From the NCBI GenBank assembly GCA_905215065.1, contig CAJMOF010000012.1, positions 1 through 64,000 on the forward strand: a DNA stretch of 64,000 bases, written 5' to 3'. Positions 1-9,478 of the stretch are shown piece by piece; the stretch's first letter is position 1; each line of letters begins with the position of its first letter. The translations under genes and the position numbers were made by a program. The stretch comes from an uncultured bacterium. GTDB taxonomy: Bacteria > Actinomycetota > Coriobacteriia > Coriobacteriales > Coriobacteriaceae. A model generated the notes under the pieces. The model searched no databases. It saw nothing but the letters and a program-made list of their open reading frames with translations, and was not told the origin of the DNA.

Positions 1-1391
<1,391 letters not shown>

Positions 1392-1868
1392 ATACCCCTC
1401 TCCTCTCATATAGGTATACAGGCCCCGGCGATCGCCGGGATGTTGGCGTGATGGGATTTTCGCTGTTGCTTCCAATCATCTGGCAGGCAGGCTCAGCAGC
1501 AGGTACATGGCGTGGAGAGAAGGCATGCCGAGGCGAGGAGGGCTGCACGCGCTCCACAAGCCCAGCTACCCGTCTTGCACATGACCGAGCGCCGCAAAGG
1601 CCGCATGCCGGATGCTCCCGGGCACGCCCCGGCGATGGGAAGCGCCCGCAACGGAAATCCGCATGCGGGTTTATTGTACCCCGCCGTCAAGTGTAATTTC
1701 GGCAAATATAGGCGGGCGGTAAAGGTTTACCTTGGGTGACCATCAAGGGCAAAATTGATCCTTCCGTCACCGAGGGACCAAATGGCAGCTGCGGTGAAAT
1801 AGGAACTGTTTTTGCCGGCCGTAGCCTTAAACAGCCCCTATTTCACCGCAACTTATTTAGGAGATGAG
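1392..1868. other. Gene-free stretch upstream of nifJ
   Basis: No convincing coding frame is seen on either strand. It contains a 16-bp perfect palindrome at 1424-1439 (CCCGGCGATCGCCGGG), 33 bases upstream of the nifJ start and probably in its leader, and a long imperfect inverted repeat at 1791-1849. No promoter can be named with confidence. Confidence 0.6.
1791..1849. repeat. Long imperfect inverted repeat, possible terminator
   Basis: The outer arms GCGGTGAAATAGG (1791-1803) and CCTATTTCACCGC (1837-1849) are perfect complements. Inside them CTGTTT and AAACAG pair again around a GCCGGC core. It lies just downstream, on the minus strand, of the truncated FHA copy, so it could end that transcript. 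No clear T-run follows, so it may instead be one of the dispersed intergenic palindromes. Confidence 0.55.
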
Positions 1869-2245
1869 TCAGAGGGCGCCGAGGAGGATGGCGTAGGTTG
1901 TGGATTCTCCGAGCTTGAGCTCGTCACCGGGGTTGAGCTGGGCGGAGCGGCCGGGCTCGACCTGGGTGCAGACGTTCGTCGCGTCGTTTACCACCACGGT
2001 TCCGTTGGTGGACGACAGGTCCTCAACGTACCAGACATTTTGGTCATCGCACCACACGTGGGCATGGCGAGCCGAAACGTCATCGCCCACATCGGTGATG
2101 CCGCCCTCCCCCGTTGCCAGCGCGCCGATCTCGACGCCTTCCTCACTCGGCTGAATCCAGCGCGGGACGCTCACCGCGTAGCCGTTTTGCACGCGTAGCA
2201 GTCCCAGCGGATGCGCCGGCGCGACCTCGTGCTCGCCCGACTTGG
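1869..2245 (-). pseudogene. Truncated duplicate of the FHA-domain gene (3' part only)
   Basis: This minus-strand frame encodes about 125 residues almost identical to the C-terminal half of the intact FHA protein at 8537-9475: both run from APAHPLGLLRVQN through SARHAH and DLSSTNGTVVVN to the same LGAL end. Similarity stops near 2245 (matching about 8913). Beyond that the frame continues to 2363 with unrelated sequence and no good start site. It therefore lacks the N-terminal 200 residues of the parent and is a partial duplication, not a functional paralogue. Its direct orientation relative to the parent, with the RiPP island between them, suggests it arose when the island was inserted. A translated standalone FHA domain cannot be excluded, but no ribosome site supports it. 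Confidence 0.85.
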
Positions 2246-2791
2246 AACCAAGGCGGGCGTGAGAGCAAACGGCATAGGGAACGAATCTTGCGGATGTACT
2301 CCTCGACGTCAGGCAGGTAAGCCCCACGAAGTCACCGGGGAGGCCCAAGCGGCCCGGCACCACTTCCAGATTCTGACCAGGGCGAGTCGTTCGCCGGTGG
2401 CTGAAGGCTCGCTCCCACCCAAAAGGGGAGATTCGCGTTGTTCCCCAATCGCTCTCGCATCTTTCATTTTGCTCGAGGTGGGCTATAAAAACTTTCCTGG
2501 TGAAAGGCGGCGATTGGTTTCCTTTCTTTCTAGAGGAGCGCGCCTGTAATCTGTTTTCATCCTAAATCAAGTTGAGATCGGACCTTCCAGAGGCAAGTCG
2601 ACTCAAACTGCGAGGCTCCATGTTGGAATAAAGAGCGCTGTCGAAGTGCCAACAACACAAAGCTTGCCAGTCTCAAATAGAACCTTTTGGGAGTCCGATT
2701 GGGCCGCACACCGAATCCCCGCTGGTGGTTTTTTATAGCTGCGTAACAATAAACAAGGTTAGTGCCAGTCCAGCATGAAATTGAGGAACGT
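2246..2791. other. Gene-free stretch ahead of the RiPP operon
   Basis: No supported gene. Composition falls from the GC-rich core to AT-rich DNA across this stretch. The promoter of the radical SAM gene probably lies in its last 100 bases, where an AT-rich tract ends in TAACAATAAACAAGG, but no clear -35/-10 pair could be assigned. Confidence 0.5.
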
Positions 2792-4149
2792 ATGCATTTT
2801 TTCTCAGTAAGTGATCGTCGTTACTGCTTCGATGAGGTCACTCGCAATTGCTTTCAGGTTGACCAAGCATCAGAAGATGCGCTTCGCATATTTGAAGCAT
2901 CGGGAAGAACGGTCAACTCGAAGTTGCTAACAAAGTCACTTGCTGCGAAAGGCTACGACCAAACGACCATAGCAGAACTTGAAGACGACATTGATGAGTA
3001 TCAACGATTGTCTGAGCGGACTTTCTTAACAAAAGACACGCCTCGAAAACTTAGATCCATCGAACTCCACGTTTCACATGCATGCAACCTTGGTTGTAGT
3101 TACTGTTTTGCCGGTAAAGGAGATTATGGAACGTCTCCTCTGCTGATGACAGACGAGATAGCCTTCAAGGCGGTCGACTACCTCGTCGCAAGTTCATCGG
3201 AAAACGAAACGCTTGCAATCGTCTTTTTTGGTGGGAACCCATGATTAACGAGCCGCTGATATGGAAAACGGTCGACTATTCAAAAAGAATATACCCCAAT
3301 AGAAACTTTACCTATTCTATTACGACCAACGGAACGCTTTTGAATGACACTGCTGTGAATTCTTTCAAGGAGCACGGGTTTTCTGTTCTGATTAGTCTCG
3401 ATGGTACAGGATGCAAGCACGATGCATCGCGCCCGTACAAGACGGGAGGCGGCTCTTTCTCCGATATCGACAAAAACGTTCGTCGTTTTTCCGAGTCGTT
3501 CCCCTTCGGCGCAAGAGCGACCTTAACAAATAATAACTGTAACCTTGTTGAAGACTATCTTCAGTTTAAAGAGATGGGCTTCAGAAGGATTTACTTCTCG
3601 CCCGTGAGCTCATTCGATGAGAATATCAAACTCGACGAACACTCACTAAACAAAATCAGGGCGGGCCTAATAGATTTGGCGGATCAATATCTCAAACAGA
3701 TTGATCAAGGGGAAAAGCCCTTGTTTAGAACATTGAAAACTGCAGTTGATTTGATTATGAGCAACAGGATCGCCTTTGTCGGATGCGGGGCTGGCAGGCG
3801 TTTTATTTCCGTGACTCCCGAAGGGGACGTATACCCCTGTCACAGGTTTGTCGGGATGATGCGATTCAAAATGGGCAACATCGTCACCGGAATTGACGAA
3901 ACTAGGTATATTGAAAACTGGAGTCAGGGTGTCGAAAAAAGAATTGACTGTACGGACTGTTGGGCTCGGTCTTTCTGTGGTGGGGGCTGTAGCTGGGAGG
4001 CTGCAGACGAGCACGGCTACTTGCCCAAGAGTCTACACCCTGCATCATGTGAATATAGAAAGATGTGCTACGAGATGGCTTTTGACCTTATTTCCCGCCA
4101 CTCATCTTCGCAGGAGAAAAATCAACGAGAAGCTACTGTATCGGAATAA
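2792..4149 (+). pseudogene. Radical SAM/SPASM peptide maturase, frameshifted
   Basis: It would install thioether or similar crosslinks in the two precursor peptides encoded just downstream. The first segment, from the ATG at 2792 (after GAGGAACGT) to 3243, carries a leader-binding-like N-terminus and the radical SAM cluster motif CNLGCSYC (CX3CX2C). The second, from 3241 in another frame to 4149, carries the rest of the barrel and a Cys-rich SPASM region: CGAGRRF, YPCHRF, CTDCWARSFCGGGC and a final CEYRKMC. The family motif GGEP is split at the junction. The DNA reads GGTGGGAACCC; one extra G would give Gly-Gly-Glu-Pro and restore a single frame of about 452 codons. So one G is missing from a G run. 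This is either a recent inactivating mutation, phase variation or a sequence error. The AT-rich codon use differs from flanking core genes. Confidence 0.85.
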
Positions 4150-4318
4150 GCGGTTCAGCGCATTGCTGTCACCATTGTGGAGGTGTTCGTTCTTCTGATT
4201 ACCGTCTGCGAAGCTTATTGCTACGTTCGCCGAAACCATTCTAGAAATATGGTGAACTAGACATCTTGGTTTGTTATACACAATATTGAGGTTTTTCTGC
4301 ACTCAAAGGGAGGTAGTC

Positions 4319-4522
4319 GTGAAGCATATTCATCCGATTAATCCAGGAAGTGGCGACGAGGCAGGCGTGAAGCCGATGTCTTTTGACTGCCTCTTGGGCA
4401 TTACTGACATCTGTACTGTTTATGATAAAGCAGATGGCTGTGGTGCATACGATTACTGCGACTATGACATGGATGGCGGCAGCATCTGCGTTGTAGATCA
4501 CTGTGGCATTGATCAAACGTAG
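4319..4522 (+). CDS. Cys/Asp-rich RiPP precursor peptide 1 (ranthipeptide-like)
   Basis: A 67-residue peptide starting at GTG 4319 behind a strong GGGAGGT site. The N-terminal leader MKHIHPINPG shares MKHIHP with the second precursor. The C-terminal core has six cysteines (residues 24, 32, 41, 47, 57, 62), each followed by an aspartate two to five residues on: CTVYD and CGAYD are exact CX3D units, CVVD and CGID are CX2D. Radical SAM ranthipeptides such as freyrasin (PapA) carry six CX3D units in which Cys sulfur is joined to the Asp side chain, and the layout here matches that pattern. It lies 169 bp after the maturase on the same strand. The function of the mature product is not known. Assignment rests on the pairing with a paralogue and the adjacent SPASM maturase. 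Confidence 0.8.
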   Translation: MKHIHPINPGSGDEAGVKPMSFDCLLGITDICTVYDKADGCGAYDYCDYDMDGGSICVVDHCGIDQT

Positions 4523-4552
4523 TCTCTAATTGGATTAAGGTGAGGAGCTGTT

Positions 4553-4732
4553 ATGAAGCATATCCATCCTGTTGGTTCAAATGAACATCCTCCCGTTGAG
4601 CCTTGTTGTCTTGGAGTTGATATATGCAATTTTTACGACATCGCCGAGTGCCCTGTTGCGGATTGGTGCTATGTCGATAAAGAATCAAGCTGTGTTTTGC
4701 CAGCAGATTGGTGCGATCCAGTTGACGAGTAG
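4553..4732 (+). CDS. Cys/Asp-rich RiPP precursor peptide 2 (ranthipeptide-like)
   Basis: A 59-residue peptide starting at ATG 4553 behind GAGGAG. It opens with MKHIHPVGSN, clearly paralogous to precursor 1 in the leader, while the core differs. Seven cysteines (18, 19, 25, 33, 39, 47, 54) give six Cys-Asp units: CLGVD, CNFYD, CPVAD and CDPVD are exact CX3D, with one CX2D (CYVD) and one CX4D. This is closer to the freyrasin-type CX3D spacing than precursor 1. It sits 30 bp after precursor 1 and about 80 bp before the small membrane peptide, so the three probably share a transcript. The product could be a signal or antimicrobial peptide; nothing in the sequence decides which. Confidence 0.82.
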   Translation: MKHIHPVGSNEHPPVEPCCLGVDICNFYDIAECPVADWCYVDKESSCVLPADWCDPVDE

Positions 4733-4810
4733 TTTTGTGGCTAGGAACTATTTGGTCCAATTCAGAATAAGATGGGAACAAATACCAAAATCTCGTGTCT
4801 GGGAGGAGTT

Positions 4811-4918
4811 ATGCCATTATTGCAAGGTCTCGTTGGATTAGCCTTTATACTTGCGTTATATCTGGCACCTTTTTTAATTCTATTCTTCATTATCCGACTC
4901 TTTCTTCGGAGAAAATAG
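4811..4918 (+). CDS. 35-residue single-pass membrane peptide
   Basis: It starts at ATG 4811 directly behind GGGAGGAGTT, an excellent ribosome site. The product is almost entirely one hydrophobic helix (GLVGLAFILALYLAPFLILF) ending in a basic tail, RLFLRRK, typical of a small inner-membrane protein with a cytosolic C-terminus. It is the last gene before a terminator hairpin. Its position in the RiPP operon suggests immunity, export assistance or regulation, but this is inference. No family is recognised. Confidence 0.7.
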   Translation: MPLLQGLVGLAFILALYLAPFLILFFIIRLFLRRK

Positions 4919-4987
4919 GAGTGTCACGCAAACATTAGCGTAGCTTTCTTCCAATATGAGCCGAGCATTGGCAAGTGGAATAAGAAG

Positions 4988-5033
4988 CCCGACCGTTCGC
5001 CACATGAAAGTGATCGGACGGGCTTCTCTATTT
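4988..5033 (+). terminator. Terminator after the RiPP operon
   Basis: A strong hairpin: arms of the form GAAGCCCG-A-CCG and CGG-A-CGGGCTTC enclose a roughly 20-base loop and are followed by TCTATTT. It lies about 70 bp after the small membrane peptide on the same strand. Confidence 0.75.
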
Positions 5034-5618
5034 AACCCGGGCCGCCACCCATAGCGGCTTTCCAAGCGTATTCTCAGTGCAAAGCAATCGTCAGTTTAAT
5101 CCTATGCGCTGATACCGCATTTCATTTGTTCGGCTCGAATTCTACGGCCTGGCAACCCTCGCACTCTCCGGCAAATGGATTGAACGCGAAGGCAGAGATG
5201 ATGTGTGCGTGGACATCGAGGCTGCTGTAGGCAACATACTGGGACATGGACCCCCGCTGCGCGTGGTATGCGGCCCGGCATATTCATTGCCGTCCAACCC
5301 CGTGTAGTTGCAGCAAATGGTGGAACCTCAATGCTCAGCTCATGTTGTCCGTGGGACACGAGAATCGTAAGTACACTTTGGTGCGATTCTCACGCTGATA
5401 CTGAGCCACCTGGAATAAGATACGTCGCGACAACACTTCGCTTCACCTCTGTCTCGACAAGATGACGTAGACTAAAGTTTCCTTTAGTAAGAGAACGAGA
5501 ACTATATCTGAAAGCGTTGCGATGGCGTGAAGGCACCGAGTCCGAACCGCCTGAATGCTATGTGCATCTGCATCGCCTTTTTGTTATCTCTGCCAGTTGG
5601 GTAGCACTACACTTGTCA
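5034..5618. other. Mostly gene-free stretch with a gene remnant
   Basis: On the minus strand about 5109-5290 encodes an uninterrupted tail that looks protein-like (MSQYVAYSSLDVHAHIISAF, then FAGECEGC and EFEPNK before a stop) but has an in-frame stop just upstream and no start. It is probably the 3' remnant of a degraded gene of unknown family. A small hairpin with arms GAGAATCG and CGATTCTC sits at 5360-5391. Nothing else is supported. Confidence 0.4.
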
Positions 5619-7271
5619 TCATTTACCCTGGTACATGCTGCCTAAATCCACTACCCCTTCTACCGCGCCGACCATCTCGTCATCGTGAGAGACAACGATG
5701 ATCAGCTGGCTTTGCTTGTTGCGCTTAACATAGGCCGCAAGCTCGGCGCGGCTTACAGCGTCTAACCCAGTCGTGGGCTCGTCGAGTACCAAAACTGACG
5801 ACTTGCGTGAAATCGCCGACCATAAGTACACTCGGCGCAGCTCACCGCCCGAAAGCGCGGAGCAACGTTTCCCGAGCAACTCCTTCACGCTGTTTTCCAG
5901 CGAAAGTAGGCCATCTACACCCCGGTGATAGGAAGAAAAGGGCGTGTCGAAATACTCTAACAGCTCTTTCACCGTTTCGTCCGGCGCGAAGCACGACTGT
6001 GGGCAGCACGATATCTCTCTCGCACGTATGTAATCCAAGTCGCATTCTTCGATTGGCACGCCGTTGTATTTTACTTTGCCTTTCGATGAGTATAGCCCGA
6101 GCATCAAGTAAAGAAGTGACGTCTTGCCTCTTCCGTTTTCCCCAACTATGCAATATGTACCAGGACCGGAAAACTTGAAAGAAAACCCGCCGAGGACCTC
6201 TCGGACAGATCCGTCTGGAAGGGCAACCGAGAATTCCAAATCAGATACCGAAATGTCATTTATTTCATCGAGTTTAGCTAAATCGGTCCGATTCCACCCC
6301 GATCTCTCCTTTTCTCTCGTCGCGATAGCCGTCCTATCCCATGATGCTTTGGCATCTTGATAGGATTTGAACAATGACATCATACTTTTCAAAGTCTTAA
6401 AGAGAACCGCGAAGTATGTACCGATGATAGTGTACTCGCCTATTGACATAGTTCCGTTAATGATTCGTACTCCGGAAACAACAAGTATCACCGCTTGAAA
6501 CAACGCTGCGAAAAGACCATCGAGCGATGTCAGAGAATATGATAGCTTTCCGGAGCGCAAAACTTTGGGAAAATAGCTCTTAAACCCAGCGTCGAGCGCT
6601 TGTTCGCTCTTGCCGTACGAAGATGTCAGTTGAATGTTGAGAATCTGATTAAGCTGCGATGCAATTGCGGCGTAAAAGGCGCTGTCCGCCTCTTTCTTCT
6701 CATACGTGACCCTATACAAAAGTTTCCTCAACCCAGTAATTACACAGAAATACACGATGAGGAGAATGATGGAAAACACCGCGAGAGTTGAATCAATTGA
6801 CCATATGATAAGCAATACGATGGGAATGGCTACAATGGACAGCGGCGCACTGATAAAATTCGCCAAAACGAAGGATGAGACCACGCTGGAGTCGGAAATA
6901 ATCCGTTGCGTTGTATAGGCTGGATCGATGGTCCGACTCACCAAGTAATCGTCTCTTTCAAAACGCAAGACGGCCTCCCTGAGAAGATCAAAGGAAAGTC
7001 TCGTGGTTATGCGAATGGAAAGTGTTCCTGCAAAATAAGTAAAGAGGGTGGAGAAAACTCCTATTGACGCAACCAGGAGCGCGAAGAGTACGGCGTCTCT
7101 TTCGCTGCGGTTACCGAGAAGAAAATCTAAGAATTTCCCGTTCACGTATGGCATGGCATAGGAGAGAGCGGTTCCAATCACCGTGATAGCAATGAAGACG
7201 AAAGCCCCTTTTGCTCTGATGAACCTCGAGAGAACGCATCGAATCAAGGAAGGCCCCAATCTACCCGCCAC
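5619..7271 (-). CDS. ABC transporter, fused membrane and ATPase domains
   Basis: A 550-residue half-transporter of the exporter (ABCB-like) type. The N-terminal ~300 residues hold about six membrane helices. The C-terminal ATPase has Walker A GENGRGKTS, the signature LSGGE, Walker B VLVLDEP and the switch histidine in SHDDE. There is no C39 peptidase domain, so a RiPP leader would have to be removed elsewhere. It is convergent with the radical SAM/precursor operon and shares its AT-rich composition, so export of the modified peptides is a reasonable guess, not shown. The frame opens at GTG 7271 with no good ribosome site, so the true start may be a little downstream. Confidence 0.85.
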   Translation of the reverse strand: MAGRLGPSLIRCVLSRFIRAKGAFVFIAITVIGTALSYAMPYVNGKFLDFLLGNRSERDAVLFALLVASIGVFSTLFTYFAGTLSIRITTRLSFDLLREAVLRFERDDYLVSRTIDPAYTTQRIISDSSVVSSFVLANFISAPLSIVAIPIVLLIIWSIDSTLAVFSIILLIVYFCVITGLRKLLYRVTYEKKEADSAFYAAIASQLNQILNIQLTSSYGKSEQALDAGFKSYFPKVLRSGKLSYSLTSLDGLFAALFQAVILVVSGVRIINGTMSIGEYTIIGTYFAVLFKTLKSMMSLFKSYQDAKASWDRTAIATREKERSGWNRTDLAKLDEINDISVSDLEFSVALPDGSVREVLGGFSFKFSGPGTYCIVGENGRGKTSLLYLMLGLYSSKGKVKYNGVPIEECDLDYIRAREISCCPQSCFAPDETVKELLEYFDTPFSSYHRGVDGLLSLENSVKELLGKRCSALSGGELRRVYLWSAISRKSSVLVLDEPTTGLDAVSRAELAAYVKRNKQSQLIIVVSHDDEMVGAVEGVVDLGSMYQGK

Positions 7272-7586
7272 AAAACATCAATCACTGATACCTTACACCT
7301 CAACACAACAGGAGCGAAGATTTGCCAATGAGACTGCTTTAAGATTGCCTTGGGCCAATACGATCTCAAGCTCTTCCTACAAGAGAGTCGGAATCGGACA
7401 TCTCCTCCGACGAACCTGGCAATCGGGCGGTTGAAATATCTTTTTCAACCGCCCGATTGCCACAATAGATTTGAGCATCCGCCCACAAACGTCCGCGTTT
7501 TATACCCATCAAATCCTTTGCCTTTTGTCGTCTAGACTAGAAAAATCGCTCGAAATAACGCAACCGGCCTGCTCGCTTGAAGAAAC
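7272..7586. other. Gene-free stretch upstream of the ABC transporter
   Basis: No gene is supported. Its main content is the 20-bp perfect inverted repeat at 7417-7462. The promoter of the ABC transporter is expected in the first 150 bases on the minus strand but no consensus pair is clear. Confidence 0.5.
7417..7462. repeat. 20-bp perfect inverted repeat with 6-base loop
   Basis: Arms at 7417-7436 and 7443-7462 (beginning TGGCAATCGGGCGG) are exact complements around a six-base AT loop. It lies between the decayed methyltransferase and the ABC transporter, both on the minus strand. No T-run follows on either strand, so it is not a standard terminator; it could end transcripts, protect them, or be a small transposable remnant. 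Confidence 0.8.
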
Positions 7587-8275
7587 CTAAGCCCGTAACG
7601 TAGATGTGCAAACTTCCGAAACGCCTTGCGCGGCATAGTGCGTATAAACTTCGTCAACCGCCTCAGAAATATCTGAGTATCGCGCCGGGTCAAAAGCATA
7701 CGATGTCGCAGCTATACCCTGCACCCATTCGGAACGCGGATTAATTGAATAGCCACACAGCATCATCATACATGCATCTAGACCTGATTTCCCAAGTATC
7801 CGACGTATTGATGAGAGCATCGCGGGTCGCCCCTGCACCATCGTCGTCACCCCTATTAGCAGTATTTACCGTTTTTCTCTAAATGCGTATCGCCACCCTT
7901 AAGAATACGAAGTGTTTTATCCAGACCCGATTGTCCTCCATCTCAAACGAAGGGATAAGGAATCTCATCCGGAATCGGCAGTAACGGAGGATTCACAACG
8001 ACAAGCGAAAAACATGAGTCATCTCTCAGAGGGGAGTAAAGGCTCCCCTCAAGCACCCTAGTTTCGTCATCCAAAGAGTTGATGGCAGTGTTTTTCTTAC
8101 AAAGGTCGACAACAAAAGGGTTGATTTCTACAGATGTTACATCCATGCCACAGTTGGTAAGTATCAGGCCCTGTATTCTGGGGCCAGAACACAAATCGAG
8201 AGCCTTCCGTGCGCTCTGCGGTGTAAGGCGCCAATCTCAGCAAATCTGTCCCACAATACTGCGCTGAAGAACAAG
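7587..8275 (-). pseudogene. Decayed class I SAM-dependent methyltransferase
   Basis: On the minus strand the motif I region reads ALDLCSGPRIQGLIL, followed by the acidic motif EINPFVVDLCKKN and the NPPLLP catalytic-type motif, then PYPFV and a TGA where the next frame continues DGGQSGLDKTLRILKG. That TGA probably replaces a glycine codon. A second stop follows at LEKNGKYC, and the reading resumes in another frame at 7850-7587 with a family-like C-terminus (GRPAMLSSIRRILG to CTSTLRA). The gene is therefore broken by at least one nonsense change and an internal frame change or deletion, and it lacks a proper N-terminus. Release-factor/ribosomal-protein-type methylases and RiPP tailoring methylases share these motifs, so its original target is unclear. 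Confidence 0.75.
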
Positions 8276-8493
8276 ACGGAACCCCTGAGCCAAACTCCCC
8301 TATACCTTATTAAGGCTAAGACAGGCAAGTTCACGCACCCGGCATATTCCAGAATAACATCCTATTGTTTTAGATGCTCTACAAGCATGAACAGCCGCGA
8401 ATCGGAAAGATCTTCTAGTTTCGCCCCGACTGACCGCCAAGGGCCAAAATGGTCCCTCCATCCCCGGGCGACTGGCTCTGGCGCGCCAAGGAG

Positions 8494-8536
8494 TGTCCCA
8501 AAGTGCCGGCAGGAAAGGAACGTCCCTATCTGCCGG
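8494..8536. repeat. Dispersed intergenic repeat (family C), copy 1
   Basis: It begins TGTCCCAAAGTGCCGGCA and ends in a CTGCCGGC arm that pairs with GCCGGCAG. The same first 18 bases plus GGAACGTCCCTA recur at 62042-62083. It directly adjoins the stop of the FHA gene and may serve as its terminator. Confidence 0.65.
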
Positions 8537-9475
8537 CTAGAGGGCACCGAAGAGGACGGCGTAGGTAGTGGATTCGCCGAGCTTGAGCTCGTCGCCGGGA
8601 TTGAGCTGGGCGGAACGGCCGGGCTCGACCTGAATGCAGACGCGCGTGGCCCCGTTTACCACCACGGTTCCGTTGGTGGACGACAAGTCCTCGACGTGCC
8701 AGATATTTTGAGCATCGCACCAGATATGGGCATGGCGGGCCGAGACATCGTCGCCGACGTCGGTAATATCGCCCTCACCAGTGGCCAGCGCGCCAATCTC
8801 AACACCCTGCTCACTCGGCTGAATCCAGCGCGGGGCGCTCACGACAAAACTGTTTTGCACGCGCAGCAAGCCCAAGGGGTGCGCCGGGGCGGGTTCGCGT
8901 TCGCCCGCAGTCAGCGACATGCCAAGCGAACGCGGCGTGGATGTGCCTCCGCCACAGGTCGCGTGTGCGTAGTCGATGGCATAGTTCACCGAGGACCGCA
9001 CATCCGCCGAACAACCGACGGCGACAAACAGCACCAGCACGGCCTCGGCGCGCTCGGCGGGCATGAGCTCCGCCGCTTGGGACAGGCGATCGAGCGCGTT
9101 GCGATAGAGATTTGTGTCCTGGTGACACTCTTCGAGCGCGCGTACCATCGGTTCACCTGCAGGGCCGCACACCATATTGATCACAGCCGTGGAGTCCATG
9201 GGATTGCGCTGGCGCAGGGCCAGTTGCGACATAATACGCGCAGCCGAGGTACCGTATTCGGCAAAGTAGCGCTGCTGAAGCGTGCCGACCGGCGCGCGAA
9301 CGATAAAGCGGGAAACCCAAGAGCGATCGGCGGCTCGGCTCTGCGGGCTGCGACCGTCTGCGAGCGGACGGGACGAAAGCACCAAGCCGCACAGCTCGAT
9401 ATGGCTCAGATGCGCCGCGCGCTTAAAGATGTCAAACATGGCCCCGCATGGGGTGAGCTCAACTTGAGATGCCAT
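8537..9475 (-). CDS. FHA-domain protein
   Basis: 312 residues. The C-terminal FHA domain (about 215-312) binds phosphothreonine: SARHAH at 245 and SSTNGT at 265 are the conserved recognition motifs. The N-terminal 200 residues are of no family I recognise. It starts at ATG 9475 behind AAGGAGG, three bases after the stop of the Ser/Thr kinase, so the two are translationally linked and the FHA protein is a likely substrate or reader of that kinase. It is the last gene of a three-gene operon. A partial copy of its 3' end lies at 1869-2245. Confidence 0.88.
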   Translation of the reverse strand: MASQVELTPCGAMFDIFKRAAHLSHIELCGLVLSSRPLADGRSPQSRAADRSWVSRFIVRAPVGTLQQRYFAEYGTSAARIMSQLALRQRNPMDSTAVINMVCGPAGEPMVRALEECHQDTNLYRNALDRLSQAAELMPAERAEAVLVLFVAVGCSADVRSSVNYAIDYAHATCGGGTSTPRSLGMSLTAGEREPAPAHPLGLLRVQNSFVVSAPRWIQPSEQGVEIGALATGEGDITDVGDDVSARHAHIWCDAQNIWHVEDLSSTNGTVVVNGATRVCIQVEPGRSAQLNPGDELKLGESTTYAVLFGAL

Positions 9476-9478
9476 GAC

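Noticed and set aside
7943..8194. Possible TGA recoding (selenocysteine) in the methyltransferase
   Set aside because: The TGA stands at a glycine position of the motif, further stops and a frame change follow, and no selenocysteine element is visible; a pseudogene explains it.
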